A stretch of 64,000 bases of DNA from Ruminococcus sp. (GCA_015066665.1 SVNX01000001.1:98269-162268), one strand, 5' to 3'. Shown: positions 18,165-26,458, numbered from the stretch's first letter. Program-made: numbers and translations. Notes: a model not told the origin generated them from the letters alone.

Positions 18165-18502
18165 GGGAATGTTGACCGTTCTCACAAATACAGAAAAATC
18201 CGTTCGGTGAACGAGAACGGGTCCGTCGGATGCAGGGTACAAAAACAGGGTCCATATCTGTGTCGGGATACAGTGATGCTGTTGTTCAGGCAGAGCTGCA
18301 GATGCGGAAAACCGCAGAAAACGGACGGAGCAGGGGTGAGTTGGAAGCAGATATTTGCTCTGTGGAAGCTGCGCATCGGAGCGGCAGCACGGATAAGTAA
18401 GGGAAACGAAGCCGTCGTTTCCGAATATTTAAAGGCACGCATGCCAGAAAATCATGAACCGTCACCTCGTGCACATGCACGAGGCCATCATCAGATACTA
18501 CA
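18165..18502 (-). promoter_or_regulatory. Long structured 5' leader of the RNase J operon
   Basis: About 330 nt separate the promoter from rnj. On the minus-strand transcript there is a perfect palindrome CCTCGTGCATGTGCACGAGG (18465-18484) just after the start site, a second hairpin GGAAACGA / TCGTTTCC (18402-18422), and near the gene a stem CCGTTC / GAACGG followed by ATTTTT (about 18190-18220) that resembles a weak terminator. It does not match a riboswitch I know. It could be an RNase J autoregulation leader or a small RNA ending before the gene. Confidence 0.55.
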
Positions 18503-18531
18503 ATTATAAAGGAAATTCCGACTTTTGTCAA
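18503..18531 (-). promoter_or_regulatory. Vegetative promoter of the RNase J operon
   Basis: Perfect TTGACA (18526-18531), 17-bp spacer, TATAAT (18503-18508) on the minus strand. Confidence 0.88.
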
Positions 18532-18625
18532 GTATGCAGCAAAGAACGTGCACACAATTGGTCAGAATGGATAAAAACCGGATACAATCTCATTTTTATT
18601 ATGCATTTTGACGCTAAGCACGCCG

Positions 18626-20437
18626 TCAGGCGGAAGGGGCTTCGGGCGTGCCGAGCTTCTGTTCCCAAAAGCCGCAAAGCTCCTGTGCCGCTTCCATTGA
18701 ATCGGCATGCACACGGAGCTGTACAAGGCGGCTGTGCAGCGGCATTGCAATGTGCACGGCAGGGTCGGGATTCTCGCGGATGCAGTTTTCCACATGCGAG
18801 CGGCCTTTTGGGGAAAGCAGCGTCCGTTCAAGGGTATACAGCGGCGGCAGCAGTGCGGCAGCCGTTCCGGCGGAGATGTGCCTTTCTGAAAGAATCCGCA
18901 GAAAATGGGCGAAAAGCTGGATGCCGTCACCGATCGCCCCTTCCCTGCGCAGGATCCGGCCGCCATGGCGTGCGGCAAAGGCTTCGGCGGCGGGATGGAA
19001 GGCATCGGGCAGCACCAGCGGCTTGCCCTGCGTCTTCAGGGAGAGCAGGCTCAGCAGCCGGAGCGCATCGGGGCGGATGAGGCCGCATTCTGTGGAAAAT
19101 ACGCTCGCCGATGCGCCGTCCTCGGAAAGTCCCAGCACAAGCCTTGCGCCCTTTCCGCCGGAAAGCAGGCGTTCTGCCGTTTCCCGCAGTGCTGCATTGC
19201 CGCAGCTGACTGCGATTTCGTAATCCGTTTCGGGGAGGAGTTGCCGGATATCCGCTTCCCAGAGATGATGAAGTCCCCGACCGTCCGTGCGTTTTCCACA
19301 GAAAACGGGCCGTGCCGAGCAGCGGCTCCCGAGTGTACGGGTGAGGGCGGCCGCATGTGCCTGTGTGAGAGGACGGCCATCGGCTTCAAACGGCCGCAGA
19401 AGGGGCGTGCTGCCGCCCTGCACCCAGAGCATCACGCCGCAGTGCGCACGGAGGGAAGCCGCTGCCATCTGTGGAAGACTGCACACGCCCATATCCCAGA
19501 CTTCTGCCCCCTGACAGACTGCGCCCGCTGCGGCCGCATCGGCAAGGGGGCGGGCATCCGGTGTGCTGCAGCCGATGGCGATCCGCTCGGAGAGTGCTGT
19601 CATTGCACAGCCCGCCTGCAATGCCGTTTCGGGCGAATGCCACCTCGGCAGACCACGGCAGATGCCGTCCTCACTGTGGTACTGCATACGGGGGTTGACG
19701 GGCGTTTGTCCCGCCGGCGGGACGATGGCGCCCTCTTCAATGACGGCATCTTCAAGCTCGGCTTCCCTGTCCACAAGGGCATGCCGGCAGATGACGCAGC
19801 GGCGGAGTCTGCATCCTGCCCCGATCTGCACGCCGTCCCCGATCACGCAGTCCGTGAGTTCTGCGTGATCCCCGATGCGGCAGTCATGCCCGATGATGGT
19901 GCGGGCATCGATCGTGACGTTCCGCCCCATCTCCACGCCCTCGCCGATTCGGTGCGGATCCGGCCTGTCCATCTGCATCAGACGATATTCTGTGGGATTT
20001 TGCGGCATGGCAAAGCCCGACTGCACTGTAATAACTGCGGCTGGCGGCACATCGGGGCGCAGTCCCGCAGGCCACAGCTCGGCCGCAGGATCCGTGCCGT
20101 CCGTCCGCCGCAGACGCAGCGGTTCGCTGCCGCAGAGAGCGCAAAGCTCCCCCGCATCCCAGTCCGGCAGACACAGCCGCCGCAGGACGAGCGTGGGCGC
20201 ATCACAGACGGGGAGCCGCGCTTCGTATCGAAGCTGCATACGCAGATTGAGGGCATCGGCACAATGCCGCACGCTGTCATCCGCATCAATGAGAATGGTC
20301 TCCGTACAGCCGCACTCTGAAAGAAATCGCAGAAGATGGACAATAAGCGGCGTGCATCCGATGGGCAGCAGCGCCTCGGGGAGGTCACGGACGGGCAGGC
20401 AGCGGACGGGTGCACCGCAGCAGAGAATGGCTTTCAT
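18626..20437 (-). CDS. Degenerate sugar nucleotidyltransferase / phosphomannomutase fusion
   Basis: 603 residues laid out like mannose-1-phosphate guanylyltransferase/phosphomannomutase fusions: nucleotidyltransferase-like N-terminus, left-handed beta-helix hexapeptide repeats (about 165-245), then a phosphohexomutase-like part. Both active sites look broken. The GGxGTRLRP signature is replaced (CGAPVRCLP) and the following PK lysine is Glu (LPEALLPIG). In the mutase part the TASHNP phosphoserine loop is replaced by CGVMLWVQGG, and the region is shorter than a full mutase. It probably lost catalysis and kept a binding or regulatory role. Good AAGGA Shine-Dalgarno at 20437; it follows the symporter gene by 48 nt. 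Confidence 0.75.
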   Translation of the reverse strand: MKAILCCGAPVRCLPVRDLPEALLPIGCTPLIVHLLRFLSECGCTETILIDADDSVRHCADALNLRMQLRYEARLPVCDAPTLVLRRLCLPDWDAGELCALCGSEPLRLRRTDGTDPAAELWPAGLRPDVPPAAVITVQSGFAMPQNPTEYRLMQMDRPDPHRIGEGVEMGRNVTIDARTIIGHDCRIGDHAELTDCVIGDGVQIGAGCRLRRCVICRHALVDREAELEDAVIEEGAIVPPAGQTPVNPRMQYHSEDGICRGLPRWHSPETALQAGCAMTALSERIAIGCSTPDARPLADAAAAGAVCQGAEVWDMGVCSLPQMAAASLRAHCGVMLWVQGGSTPLLRPFEADGRPLTQAHAAALTRTLGSRCSARPVFCGKRTDGRGLHHLWEADIRQLLPETDYEIAVSCGNAALRETAERLLSGGKGARLVLGLSEDGASASVFSTECGLIRPDALRLLSLLSLKTQGKPLVLPDAFHPAAEAFAARHGGRILRREGAIGDGIQLFAHFLRILSERHISAGTAAALLPPLYTLERTLLSPKGRSHVENCIRENPDPAVHIAMPLHSRLVQLRVHADSMEAAQELCGFWEQKLGTPEAPSA

Positions 20438-20485
20438 GGCAAACTTCCTTTCCCGATGGTCTTTGCGGGAAGTATGGACGGTTTG

Positions 20486-21781
20486 TCAGGATTTATGCAA
20501 AAGCCGCCGAAGCACGGGCACAAGAAGCAGAAGGGCGGGCAGATGACACCAGGCCATGCAGGCGTTGGCGATGTCCGCAAGCAGCCAGACCGTATCGAGC
20601 CGCAGTACTGCCCCCGCTGCCGCCGCCAGACAGAAGACGATTTGGAAGAGCCGGCATCCCCGTCCCTTCGTCAGATAGGAAAATGCCGTACTGCCGCAGT
20701 ATGACCAGCCGATCAGCGTGCACAGGGCAAAGAGTGCTGTCACGAGCGGAATGAAGCCGTCCGCACCCCGTCCCAGTCCTCGTCGGAAGGCCTCAAGCAC
20801 GAGAGCGCCGCCGTCCGCACCGGTTTCCATGGCACCGGTTGCGAGGATGACGAGGGCCGTTGCCGTGCAGCAGACAAAGGTATCGAGCACGACCTCGGCC
20901 ATGGCCCAGAGTGCGGGGACTTTGGGGTCACGGCAGTCGGTTTCGCCATGGAGCAGGCCGCTGCTGCCGAGTCCTGCTTCGTTTGAGAAGACGCCCCGCC
21001 GCACGCCCACGGAAAACGCATGCCGTACTGCGGCACCGCTGATGCCTCCGCCAAGGGCGGACAGCCCGAAGGCCTCCTCAAAAATCTGCCTGCATACTGC
21101 GGGCAGAGCAGTGCGGAAACGCCAGAGGACAATGCCCGATGCGATCAGATAGGCAAGGGAAAGCACGGGAATCAGGGCTTCTGTGACTTTGCCGATGCGG
21201 CTGACACCGCCGAGGATGACCGCACCCGTCAGTCCCGCTGCAAGAATGCCCGTGAGCAGGGGCGGCATCCTGAATGCGGCATGCAGGGTGGCGGCCATGG
21301 TGTTGCTCTGGGTCATATTGCCCATACCGAAGGCGGCGGCCGTGCAGCACAGCGCAAAAAGCCACGCAAGCCATGGGGCATGCAATCCGTCATGCAGGCA
21401 GGCGATGGCACCGGTGCGCAGGGTCCCGTCCGGCTGACGGCTGCGAAAGTGCGTGCCGAGGCGGTTTTCCGCATAGAGCAGAGCCATGCCGATGAGGGCG
21501 GCGACCCACATCCAGAAGAGTGCGCCTGCGCCGCCCAGTGTCAGTGCGGTGGCGACGCCTGCAATGTTGCCCGTTCCCATGGCGGCAGCGAGCGAGGTGG
21601 TGCAGGCCTGCAGCGGCGAGAGGGCATGGGCACGGCCCTCATTCCGGCGGAAAAGCTGCGGGATGCGGGCCGGCACACGCCATACCCCCGCAAACAGGCA
21701 GAGCAGCCCCGTCCCGAGCAGGAGCACAAGCAGTGCATCGCCCCAGACGATGGCATTGACATCGGAAAGGATGCGGTTCAT
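20486..21781 (-). CDS. Sodium:alanine symporter family (AGCS) amino acid carrier
   Basis: 431 residues, about ten hydrophobic segments. AGCS features include the GTGNIAGV stretch (about residue 70), the GMGNMTQSN segment and the SNEAGLGSS motif. Imports alanine or glycine with Na+. The ATG at 21781 has AAAGGAG upstream; the earlier in-frame codons come from the tandem repeat next door. No promoter was seen directly upstream, where the tandem repeat begins within 40 bp. Probably cotranscribed with the degenerate fusion gene. Confidence 0.9.
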   Translation of the reverse strand: MNRILSDVNAIVWGDALLVLLLGTGLLCLFAGVWRVPARIPQLFRRNEGRAHALSPLQACTTSLAAAMGTGNIAGVATALTLGGAGALFWMWVAALIGMALLYAENRLGTHFRSRQPDGTLRTGAIACLHDGLHAPWLAWLFALCCTAAAFGMGNMTQSNTMAATLHAAFRMPPLLTGILAAGLTGAVILGGVSRIGKVTEALIPVLSLAYLIASGIVLWRFRTALPAVCRQIFEEAFGLSALGGGISGAAVRHAFSVGVRRGVFSNEAGLGSSGLLHGETDCRDPKVPALWAMAEVVLDTFVCCTATALVILATGAMETGADGGALVLEAFRRGLGRGADGFIPLVTALFALCTLIGWSYCGSTAFSYLTKGRGCRLFQIVFCLAAAAGAVLRLDTVWLLADIANACMAWCHLPALLLLVPVLRRLLHKS

Positions 21782-21818
21782 AGAGGACTCCTTTCGGTGT
21801 GGGCAGGATCCGGAGCAG

Positions 21819-22427
21819 TACCGCCCGTCAGCCAGATTTTTTGTCAGTGTCAAGGCCTTGGGCGGGGTGCCGGGGCCGCCAGGCCCCGGCCTTTCCCCCC
21901 TCCCTCTGGGAGGGGGTCAGGGGGTGGGCAGTCCGGCGGGAAACCCATCATCATGGTCAGGGCTTTGCCTTGAATCGTACCGCCCGTCAGCCAGATTTTT
22001 TGTCAGTGTCAAGGCCTTGCCTTGGGCGGGGTACCGGGGCCGCCAGGCCCCGGCCTTTCCCCCCTCCCTCTGGGAGGGGGTCAGGAGGCGGCAGTCCGGC
22101 GGGAAGCCCATCATCATGGTCAGGGCTTTGCCTTGAATCGTACCGCCCGTCAGCCAGATTTTTTGTCAGTGTCAAGGCCTTGGGCGGGGTGCCGGGGCCG
22201 CCAGGCCTCGGCCTTTTCCCCCCTCCCTCTGGGAGGGGATCAGGAGGCGGCAGTTCGGCGGGAAGCCCATCATCATGGTCAGGGCTTTGCCTTGAATCGT
22301 ACCGCCCGTCAGCCGGATTTTTTTTTCAGTGTCAAGGCCTTGGGCGGGGTGTCGGGGCCGCCAGGCCCCGGCCTTTCCCCCCTCCCTCTGGGAGGGGGTC
22401 AGGGGGTGGGCAGTCCGGCGGGAAACC
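21819..22427. repeat. Four-copy tandem repeat of about 160 bp between divergent genes
   Basis: Copies begin at 21819, 21978, 22141 and 22300 with TACCGCCCGTCAGCC (spacings 159, 163, 159; the third base-level difference is an extra CTTGC). Each unit holds GTCAGTGTCAAGG, a GC-rich palindromic part around CCAGGCCCCGG, a CCCTCCCTCTGGGAGGG hairpin and GGCGGGAAACCC; the last copy is cut short. Units differ by few bases, so duplication is recent. Short open frames inside are by-products. Parts match other intergenic repeats of this window (56864, 24488, 28842). Confidence 0.93.
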
Positions 22428-22432
22428 CCCTC

Positions 22433-22462
22433 TTGCATTTTTCATAGCCTTTATGCTATAAT
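22433..22462 (+). promoter_or_regulatory. Vegetative promoter of the PH-domain gene pair
   Basis: TTGCAT (22433-22438), 18-bp spacer, TATAAT (22457-22462), six bases after the tandem repeat ends and 55 before the first gene. Confidence 0.8.
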
Positions 22463-22517
22463 ATGGATAGGCTGAAAAAAATAGACGTCCTGCGGGACGG
22501 AAGGAAGGTGCACCGGT

Positions 22518-22964
22518 ATGAAGACCTATTACGCCGATCTGCAGGCGATGCAGCTGATACAGTTTATTTCAATGCTCACGGGCGGATTGCTTGCGCTTGC
22601 GGCAGGTCTTACGCTCTATCGCTGGCCGGTCGTGATGTGGTGCGCCGCCGGTATCTGCGGCGGGGCTGCACTGCTCTTCAGTCTGCTCTTTCTTCCGCTC
22701 TGGTTCCGGCAGTTCTCCTGCATCGTCACATCGTCCCAGATCACACGCCGTACCGGCATTTTCTTCCGGCGGGAACAGTCCGTGCGGCTGCAGACCATTC
22801 AGTTTGTGCAGATCGTTACAGGGCCGTTCGATGGACGCTGCGGCATGAATTTCATCCTGCTGCATGTCTATGGCGGCCGCATGCTCCTGCCCTGCCTGCG
22901 GCAGGAGGACAGAATTGCACTCACTGAGTACCTCCGTGCAAAGGGGGTCTACCATGCACCATGA
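22518..22964 (+). CDS. PH domain-containing membrane protein, YdbS-like
   Basis: 148 residues with two N-terminal membrane helices (~16-36, 40-62) and a bacterial PH (bPH2, PF03703-type) domain carrying RRTGIFFRREQSVRLQTIQ at about 77-95. Same layout as Bacillus YdbS, which works with YdbT. Role not settled in the family; membrane-associated, cytoplasmic PH domain. Its end overlaps the next gene by 11 nt. Confidence 0.85.
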   Translation: MKTYYADLQAMQLIQFISMLTGGLLALAAGLTLYRWPVVMWCAAGICGGAALLFSLLFLPLWFRQFSCIVTSSQITRRTGIFFRREQSVRLQTIQFVQIVTGPFDGRCGMNFILLHVYGGRMLLPCLRQEDRIALTEYLRAKGVYHAP

Positions 22965-24396
22965 GCATCCGCTGCGCATCATCCGCTACAGCATCAAAAA
23001 TATCTGGCTGCTGATTTTTCCGCTGCTGCGCGGTGTCAACAGCTTCCTCATTACCCCCGAGGCCGTGGTGGAATGGGTCAGAGGTACCTGGTTTGACCTG
23101 CTGATTCTGCTGTGCATTCTTGGCTTTGGCTTTCTGCGATGGCGTCTGCGGCGGTTCACGGTCAGGGAAAACGATCTCTATCTCGAGGACGGCATCTTCT
23201 TTCGCAGCCGATGCTATATGCCGATGGAACGGCTCTCGGCAATGACCCTCGAGACGCCCTTCTGGCTGGCACCCTTCCGAGGGGTCTATCTCTATGTCAA
23301 TACCGCAGCCGGACAGTCCGATGATACCGATGTCCGCCTGCTCATCCGCCGTCAGGATGCGGCCATGTTTGAGCGTGCCGTCCCGAAAATGCGGCGCAGT
23401 GCCCAGCATTCCTGCCGGTACAGGGTGCATCCGCTCCGGATTCTTGGCTTTTCCGTCATCTTTTCAAGCAGCTTTTACGGCTCGTTCTATCTTGCGGCAT
23501 TCTGGTTTCAGGGCGGCCGCATCAGCCGTGATCTGATCGAAGAATTCCGGCTCAATGAACGCCTGACGCAGGCATCCGAGGAGCTGGCACACCGGCTCTC
23601 CGGCATTCCGCCCGCAGCAGTGGCGGTGGGTATTGTGGTCGTGTGCATGTGGCTGCTCTCGCTTTTTGCGAATCTCATGCGCTATGGTGCGTTCTATATG
23701 CGTACGGATAAGAAGCTTGTCTATATCCGCAGCGGCCTGCTGATGCGGCGGCGGCATTTTCTGCAGACCGACCGCATCAACTACCTCGACATCCGCCAGA
23801 ATCTGCTGACCAAGCTCTTCTGCCTGTTTGCACTGGCGGTGAATTGCCCCGGCTACGGCAATACGAGGGGGAGCATTCCCGTCTGTCTGCCGCTTCTGAC
23901 ACGGCGTGAGCTGGAGGAGACGCTGCCGCTGCTCTTCCCCGGCGTGCGGATGCAGAAGAATCATCTCCGGCCGGCATGGACGGCACTTTGGGGCTATATC
24001 TGGCTGCCCGTGCTGATGGCGGCGGCGATTCTGCCGGCGGCATGGATGGCAAGGCAGCTGCTTCCGGCGTGGGAAGAGGTGATTGACTTCTTCCGGATCA
24101 TGCTGCTGATTCCGATCTGCTGGAAGCTGCTGGTGCAGATCCTCTCGCTCCTGACGAGCGGTGCAAGCATGGAGGATGGCTGCCTCTGTCTGCGGATGTG
24201 CCGGGGTCTTGTATTCCATACGATTCTGGCGGGGACGGAGCGTGTGGTAAAGGTGCGCATCCGGCGGAATCCCTGGCACCGGATTTTCGGCAAATGCCAT
24301 GTGGATTTCTATCTCCGCTCGGAAGTACGGCGGCGTTATGCTTTGCGGAATGTGGATTATGAGACCGCATGTGCCATGCTGGAAGCGTATCTGTGA
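22954..24396 (+). CDS. PH domain-containing membrane protein, YdbT-like
   Basis: 480 residues with several helix pairs and three bPH2-type domains; the sequences WRLRRFTVRENDLYLEDG (~50), DKKLVYIRSGLLMRRRHFLQ (~255) and a third near the C-terminus mark them. Partner of the YdbS-like protein just upstream, with overlapping frames and an AAGGGGG Shine-Dalgarno. In Bacillus the pair is linked to antimicrobial resistance, but the molecular role is unknown. It ends at the terminator-flanked repeat element. Confidence 0.85.
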   Translation: MHHEHPLRIIRYSIKNIWLLIFPLLRGVNSFLITPEAVVEWVRGTWFDLLILLCILGFGFLRWRLRRFTVRENDLYLEDGIFFRSRCYMPMERLSAMTLETPFWLAPFRGVYLYVNTAAGQSDDTDVRLLIRRQDAAMFERAVPKMRRSAQHSCRYRVHPLRILGFSVIFSSSFYGSFYLAAFWFQGGRISRDLIEEFRLNERLTQASEELAHRLSGIPPAAVAVGIVVVCMWLLSLFANLMRYGAFYMRTDKKLVYIRSGLLMRRRHFLQTDRINYLDIRQNLLTKLFCLFALAVNCPGYGNTRGSIPVCLPLLTRRELEETLPLLFPGVRMQKNHLRPAWTALWGYIWLPVLMAAAILPAAWMARQLLPAWEEVIDFFRIMLLIPICWKLLVQILSLLTSGASMEDGCLCLRMCRGLVFHTILAGTERVVKVRIRRNPWHRIFGKCHVDFYLRSEVRRRYALRNVDYETACAMLEAYL

Positions 24397-24462
24397 GGAA
24401 AAACGCCCTTTTGGTGCGACACCTTCAATAGCCCTCCTGCGGAGTGCTTTTTGACAGACGAA
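24397..24462. other. Short intergenic stretch with a remnant of the repeat element
   Basis: The stretch GCCCTCCTGCGGAGTGCTTTTTGACAG (24431-24457) resembles an internal part of the element at 24488 (its 24590-24613 region), so it may be debris of an earlier insertion. Confidence 0.4.
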
Positions 24463-24487
24463 AAACCCCTGCCATAAGGCGGGGGTT
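24463..24487 (+). terminator. Terminator hairpin, left flank of repeat element A
   Basis: AACCCCTGCC / GGCGGGGGTT stem with ATAA loop, 66 bases after the YdbT-like gene. The same 25 bases, with one difference, recur at 24808-24832 on the other side of the element. Confidence 0.85.
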
Positions 24488-24807
24488 CAGCTTGTCAAAA
24501 AAGTATGATTTCGCTTAATTTTGCCCCACCCCCTACCCCCTCCCCAAAGGGGAGGGGGAAAGAGGGAGGGTGCTGCCGCACCCTCAACCCGCCCTCTTGC
24601 AGAGTGCTTTTTTGCTATTTATTGAGGGTTATAGGGGGCACAGCCCCCTATATGCGCCGAATGCCCTAAGCTGAGGGAGGATGCTGTACGAAGCGATGGG
24701 TATGTCGACATTGGATGTGAGTCGGCAGGCGCAACGAAACTAAAAATACGAGTCCAGCCCTGCGCCGTTCAGGTGCAGTGGCTGGACGGGACTTTTTCGA
24801 CAGACTG
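24488..24807. mobile_element. Repeat element A (320 bp), non-coding, flanked by duplicated terminator
   Basis: Differs from element B (43484-43737) by only four base changes and a 66-bp insertion (24661-24726) in the loop of a GCGCC/GGCGC hairpin. The ends, CAGCTTGTCAAAAAAGT and (reversed) CAGTCTGTCGAAAAAGT, are a 17-bp inverted repeat with 14 matches. Inside are successive hairpins: CCCCTCCCC-AAA-GGGGAGGGG, GAGGGTGC..GCACCCTC, TAGGGGGC..GCCCCCTA and GTCCAGCC..GGCTGGAC. No protein is encoded. It looks like a MITE-type element or a structured RNA that spreads. Sits between convergent ydbT-like and glnA. Confidence 0.85.
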
Positions 24808-24832
24808 AAACCCCTGCCATAAGGCAGGGGTT
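24808..24832 (-). terminator. Terminator hairpin of glnA, right flank of repeat element A
   Basis: AACCCCTGCC / GGCAGGGGTT stem with ATAA loop, 12 bases past the glnA stop; duplicate of 24463-24487 with one changed base. Confidence 0.85.
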
Positions 24833-24844
24833 TTCACATTGATC

Positions 24845-26269
24845 TTACAGATTATAATAGCGGTCAAATTCAGCAGGATGCGGAATGGCAGCCAGTTCAC
24901 GGCATTCAGCACGCTTTGTGCGGATGAAGTTGTTGATCAGCGCCTCGGGGAAGACGCCGCCGGCCATCAGATAGTCATGATCGGCTTCGAGGGCATCGAG
25001 TGCCTGCTCGAGAGAGGTCGGCAGGTGTGTGAGCTTTGCCTTCTCCTCATCGCTCAGATGGAAGAGATTCATATCATACGGACCCCAGCCGTTTGCATGC
25101 GGGTCGATCTGGTTCTTGATGCCGTCCAGACCGGCCATCAGAATGGCCGCATAGCAGAAGTACGGATTGCAGGTCGCATCGGGGTTTCTCAGCTCGAAAC
25201 GTCTGCGGTCGGGTGTCTTTGCATAGGCCGGAATGCGGATGACCGCACTGCGGTTGGAGGTTGCATAGCCAACAGTAACCGGAGCCTCAAAGCCCGGAAC
25301 CAGTCTCTTGAACGAGTTTGTGCTGGGATTTGTGATGGCACACAGGGAATTGATGTGCTTTAAGAGACCGCCCATGAAGTAGTGGGCTTCCTTGCTCAGG
25401 TGTGCATAGCCCTCGTCATCGGAGAATACGGGCTGGCCGTCCTTCAGCAGGAGCATGTGTACATGCATGCCGTTGCCGGCCTCACCCATCACGGGCTTGG
25501 GCATCAGGGTGGCGGACTTGCCGTACTTCTTTGCCACATTGTGGATGATGTACTTGATGGTCATGGTCGCATCCGCCATCTTGGACATCTCACCCAGCTT
25601 CGGCTCGATCTCATACTGACCGGCTGCACCGACCTCGGGATGATGATAGTTGATGCCGATGCCGGCTTCTTCCATCAGCAGGCACATTTCACTTCTGGCT
25701 TCATAGGATACATCAAAGGGCTTGGCAGCGTGATAATTCTTCTGCTTCGGGACAACGCAGCCGGTGCCCTCTACAGCGGAATTCCAGTGTGCCTGATTGG
25801 CATCCACAGAATAGCCAACGCCGCTTGCGCCGACTTCCCAGCCCACATTGTCAAAGAGATAGAACTCAAACTCAGGGAGGATCAGCATGGTATCCGCCAC
25901 GCCGCAGTCCTTCATGTACTGCTCTGCCGCAGCAACAATGTTTCTCGGATACTGTGCCAGCGGACGATTCTCGGGATAATCGATGATCATTGCATTGCCG
26001 ACCATGGAAAGTGTCGGGATCTCACAGAACGGGTCAATGGCCGCACTGTCAGGATCGGGGATGAAAACCATGTCGCTCTTCTCAACAACGGCATAGCCAT
26101 AGTTCGAAGCATCGAAGCCGATGCCGTTTTTCATGACATCTTCGCTGAAATCTTTTGCGGGAATGGTCACATGACGGAACTGGCCATTGATGTCCACCAT
26201 CTTGAAGTCCACCATCTTGATGTCCTTTTCGCGGATCAGTTCCATAATCTTTTGTACTTTTTCGTTCAT
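24845..26269 (-). CDS. glnA: Glutamine synthetase type I
   Basis: 474 residues. Makes glutamine from glutamate, ammonia and ATP; cytoplasmic dodecamer. GSI marks are the early VDINGQFRHV strand, the catalytic PEFEFYLF and NGMHVHM segments, and the NRSAVIRIPAY stretch. In the loop that carries the adenylylated Tyr in enteric enzymes the sequence is NLFHLSDEE, so that Tyr is Phe. The ATG at 26269 has AAAGGAG upstream and a perfect promoter at 26343-26371. Single-gene unit. Confidence 0.96.
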   Translation of the reverse strand: MNEKVQKIMELIREKDIKMVDFKMVDINGQFRHVTIPAKDFSEDVMKNGIGFDASNYGYAVVEKSDMVFIPDPDSAAIDPFCEIPTLSMVGNAMIIDYPENRPLAQYPRNIVAAAEQYMKDCGVADTMLILPEFEFYLFDNVGWEVGASGVGYSVDANQAHWNSAVEGTGCVVPKQKNYHAAKPFDVSYEARSEMCLLMEEAGIGINYHHPEVGAAGQYEIEPKLGEMSKMADATMTIKYIIHNVAKKYGKSATLMPKPVMGEAGNGMHVHMLLLKDGQPVFSDDEGYAHLSKEAHYFMGGLLKHINSLCAITNPSTNSFKRLVPGFEAPVTVGYATSNRSAVIRIPAYAKTPDRRRFELRNPDATCNPYFCYAAILMAGLDGIKNQIDPHANGWGPYDMNLFHLSDEEKAKLTHLPTSLEQALDALEADHDYLMAGGVFPEALINNFIRTKRAECRELAAIPHPAEFDRYYNL

Positions 26270-26342
26270 TGGTCATTCTCCTTTGTCTCATTTGCCGCTG
26301 ACGGATGCAGATTACATGCCTCCCTCCGGCCTCATACCATAA

Positions 26343-26371
26343 ATTGTAGCATATTTTCTTCAGAATGTCAA
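26343..26371 (-). promoter_or_regulatory. Vegetative promoter of glnA
   Basis: Minus strand TTGACA (26366-26371), 17 bp, TACAAT (26343-26348). Confidence 0.85.
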
Positions 26372-26413
26372 TAATAAATGGAGAAAATCAACAAAAAGAA
26401 GATGCGCAGGCAA

Positions 26414-26455
26414 AAAATCCGCTCCCCGGCACGATGGCAGAGGGAGCGGATTTTT
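26414..26455. terminator. Intrinsic terminator downstream of the lipoprotein gene
   Basis: A 13-bp stem AAAATCCGCTCCC / GGGAGCGGATTTT with a 15-nt loop, four bases past the stop at 26459. Confidence 0.85.
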
Positions 26456-26458
26456 GCA

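Noticed and set aside
18182..18442. 86-codon minus-strand frame in the RNase J leader
   Set aside because: No ribosome binding site, spans the predicted hairpins, and composition is not coding-like; a leader peptide cannot be wholly excluded.
21819..22427. Possible CRISPR array
   Set aside because: Units are 160 bp and nearly identical throughout; there are no short repeats with unique spacers and no cas genes.
21799..22461. Repetitive open frames within the tandem array
   Set aside because: Frames stay open only because the unit lacks stops; the predicted proteins are repeats of non-coding sequence with no start signals.
25060..25080. Phe instead of the adenylylated Tyr in glutamine synthetase as a special regulatory change
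   Set aside because: Firmicute glutamine synthetases are generally not controlled by adenylylation, so the change is not remarkable.
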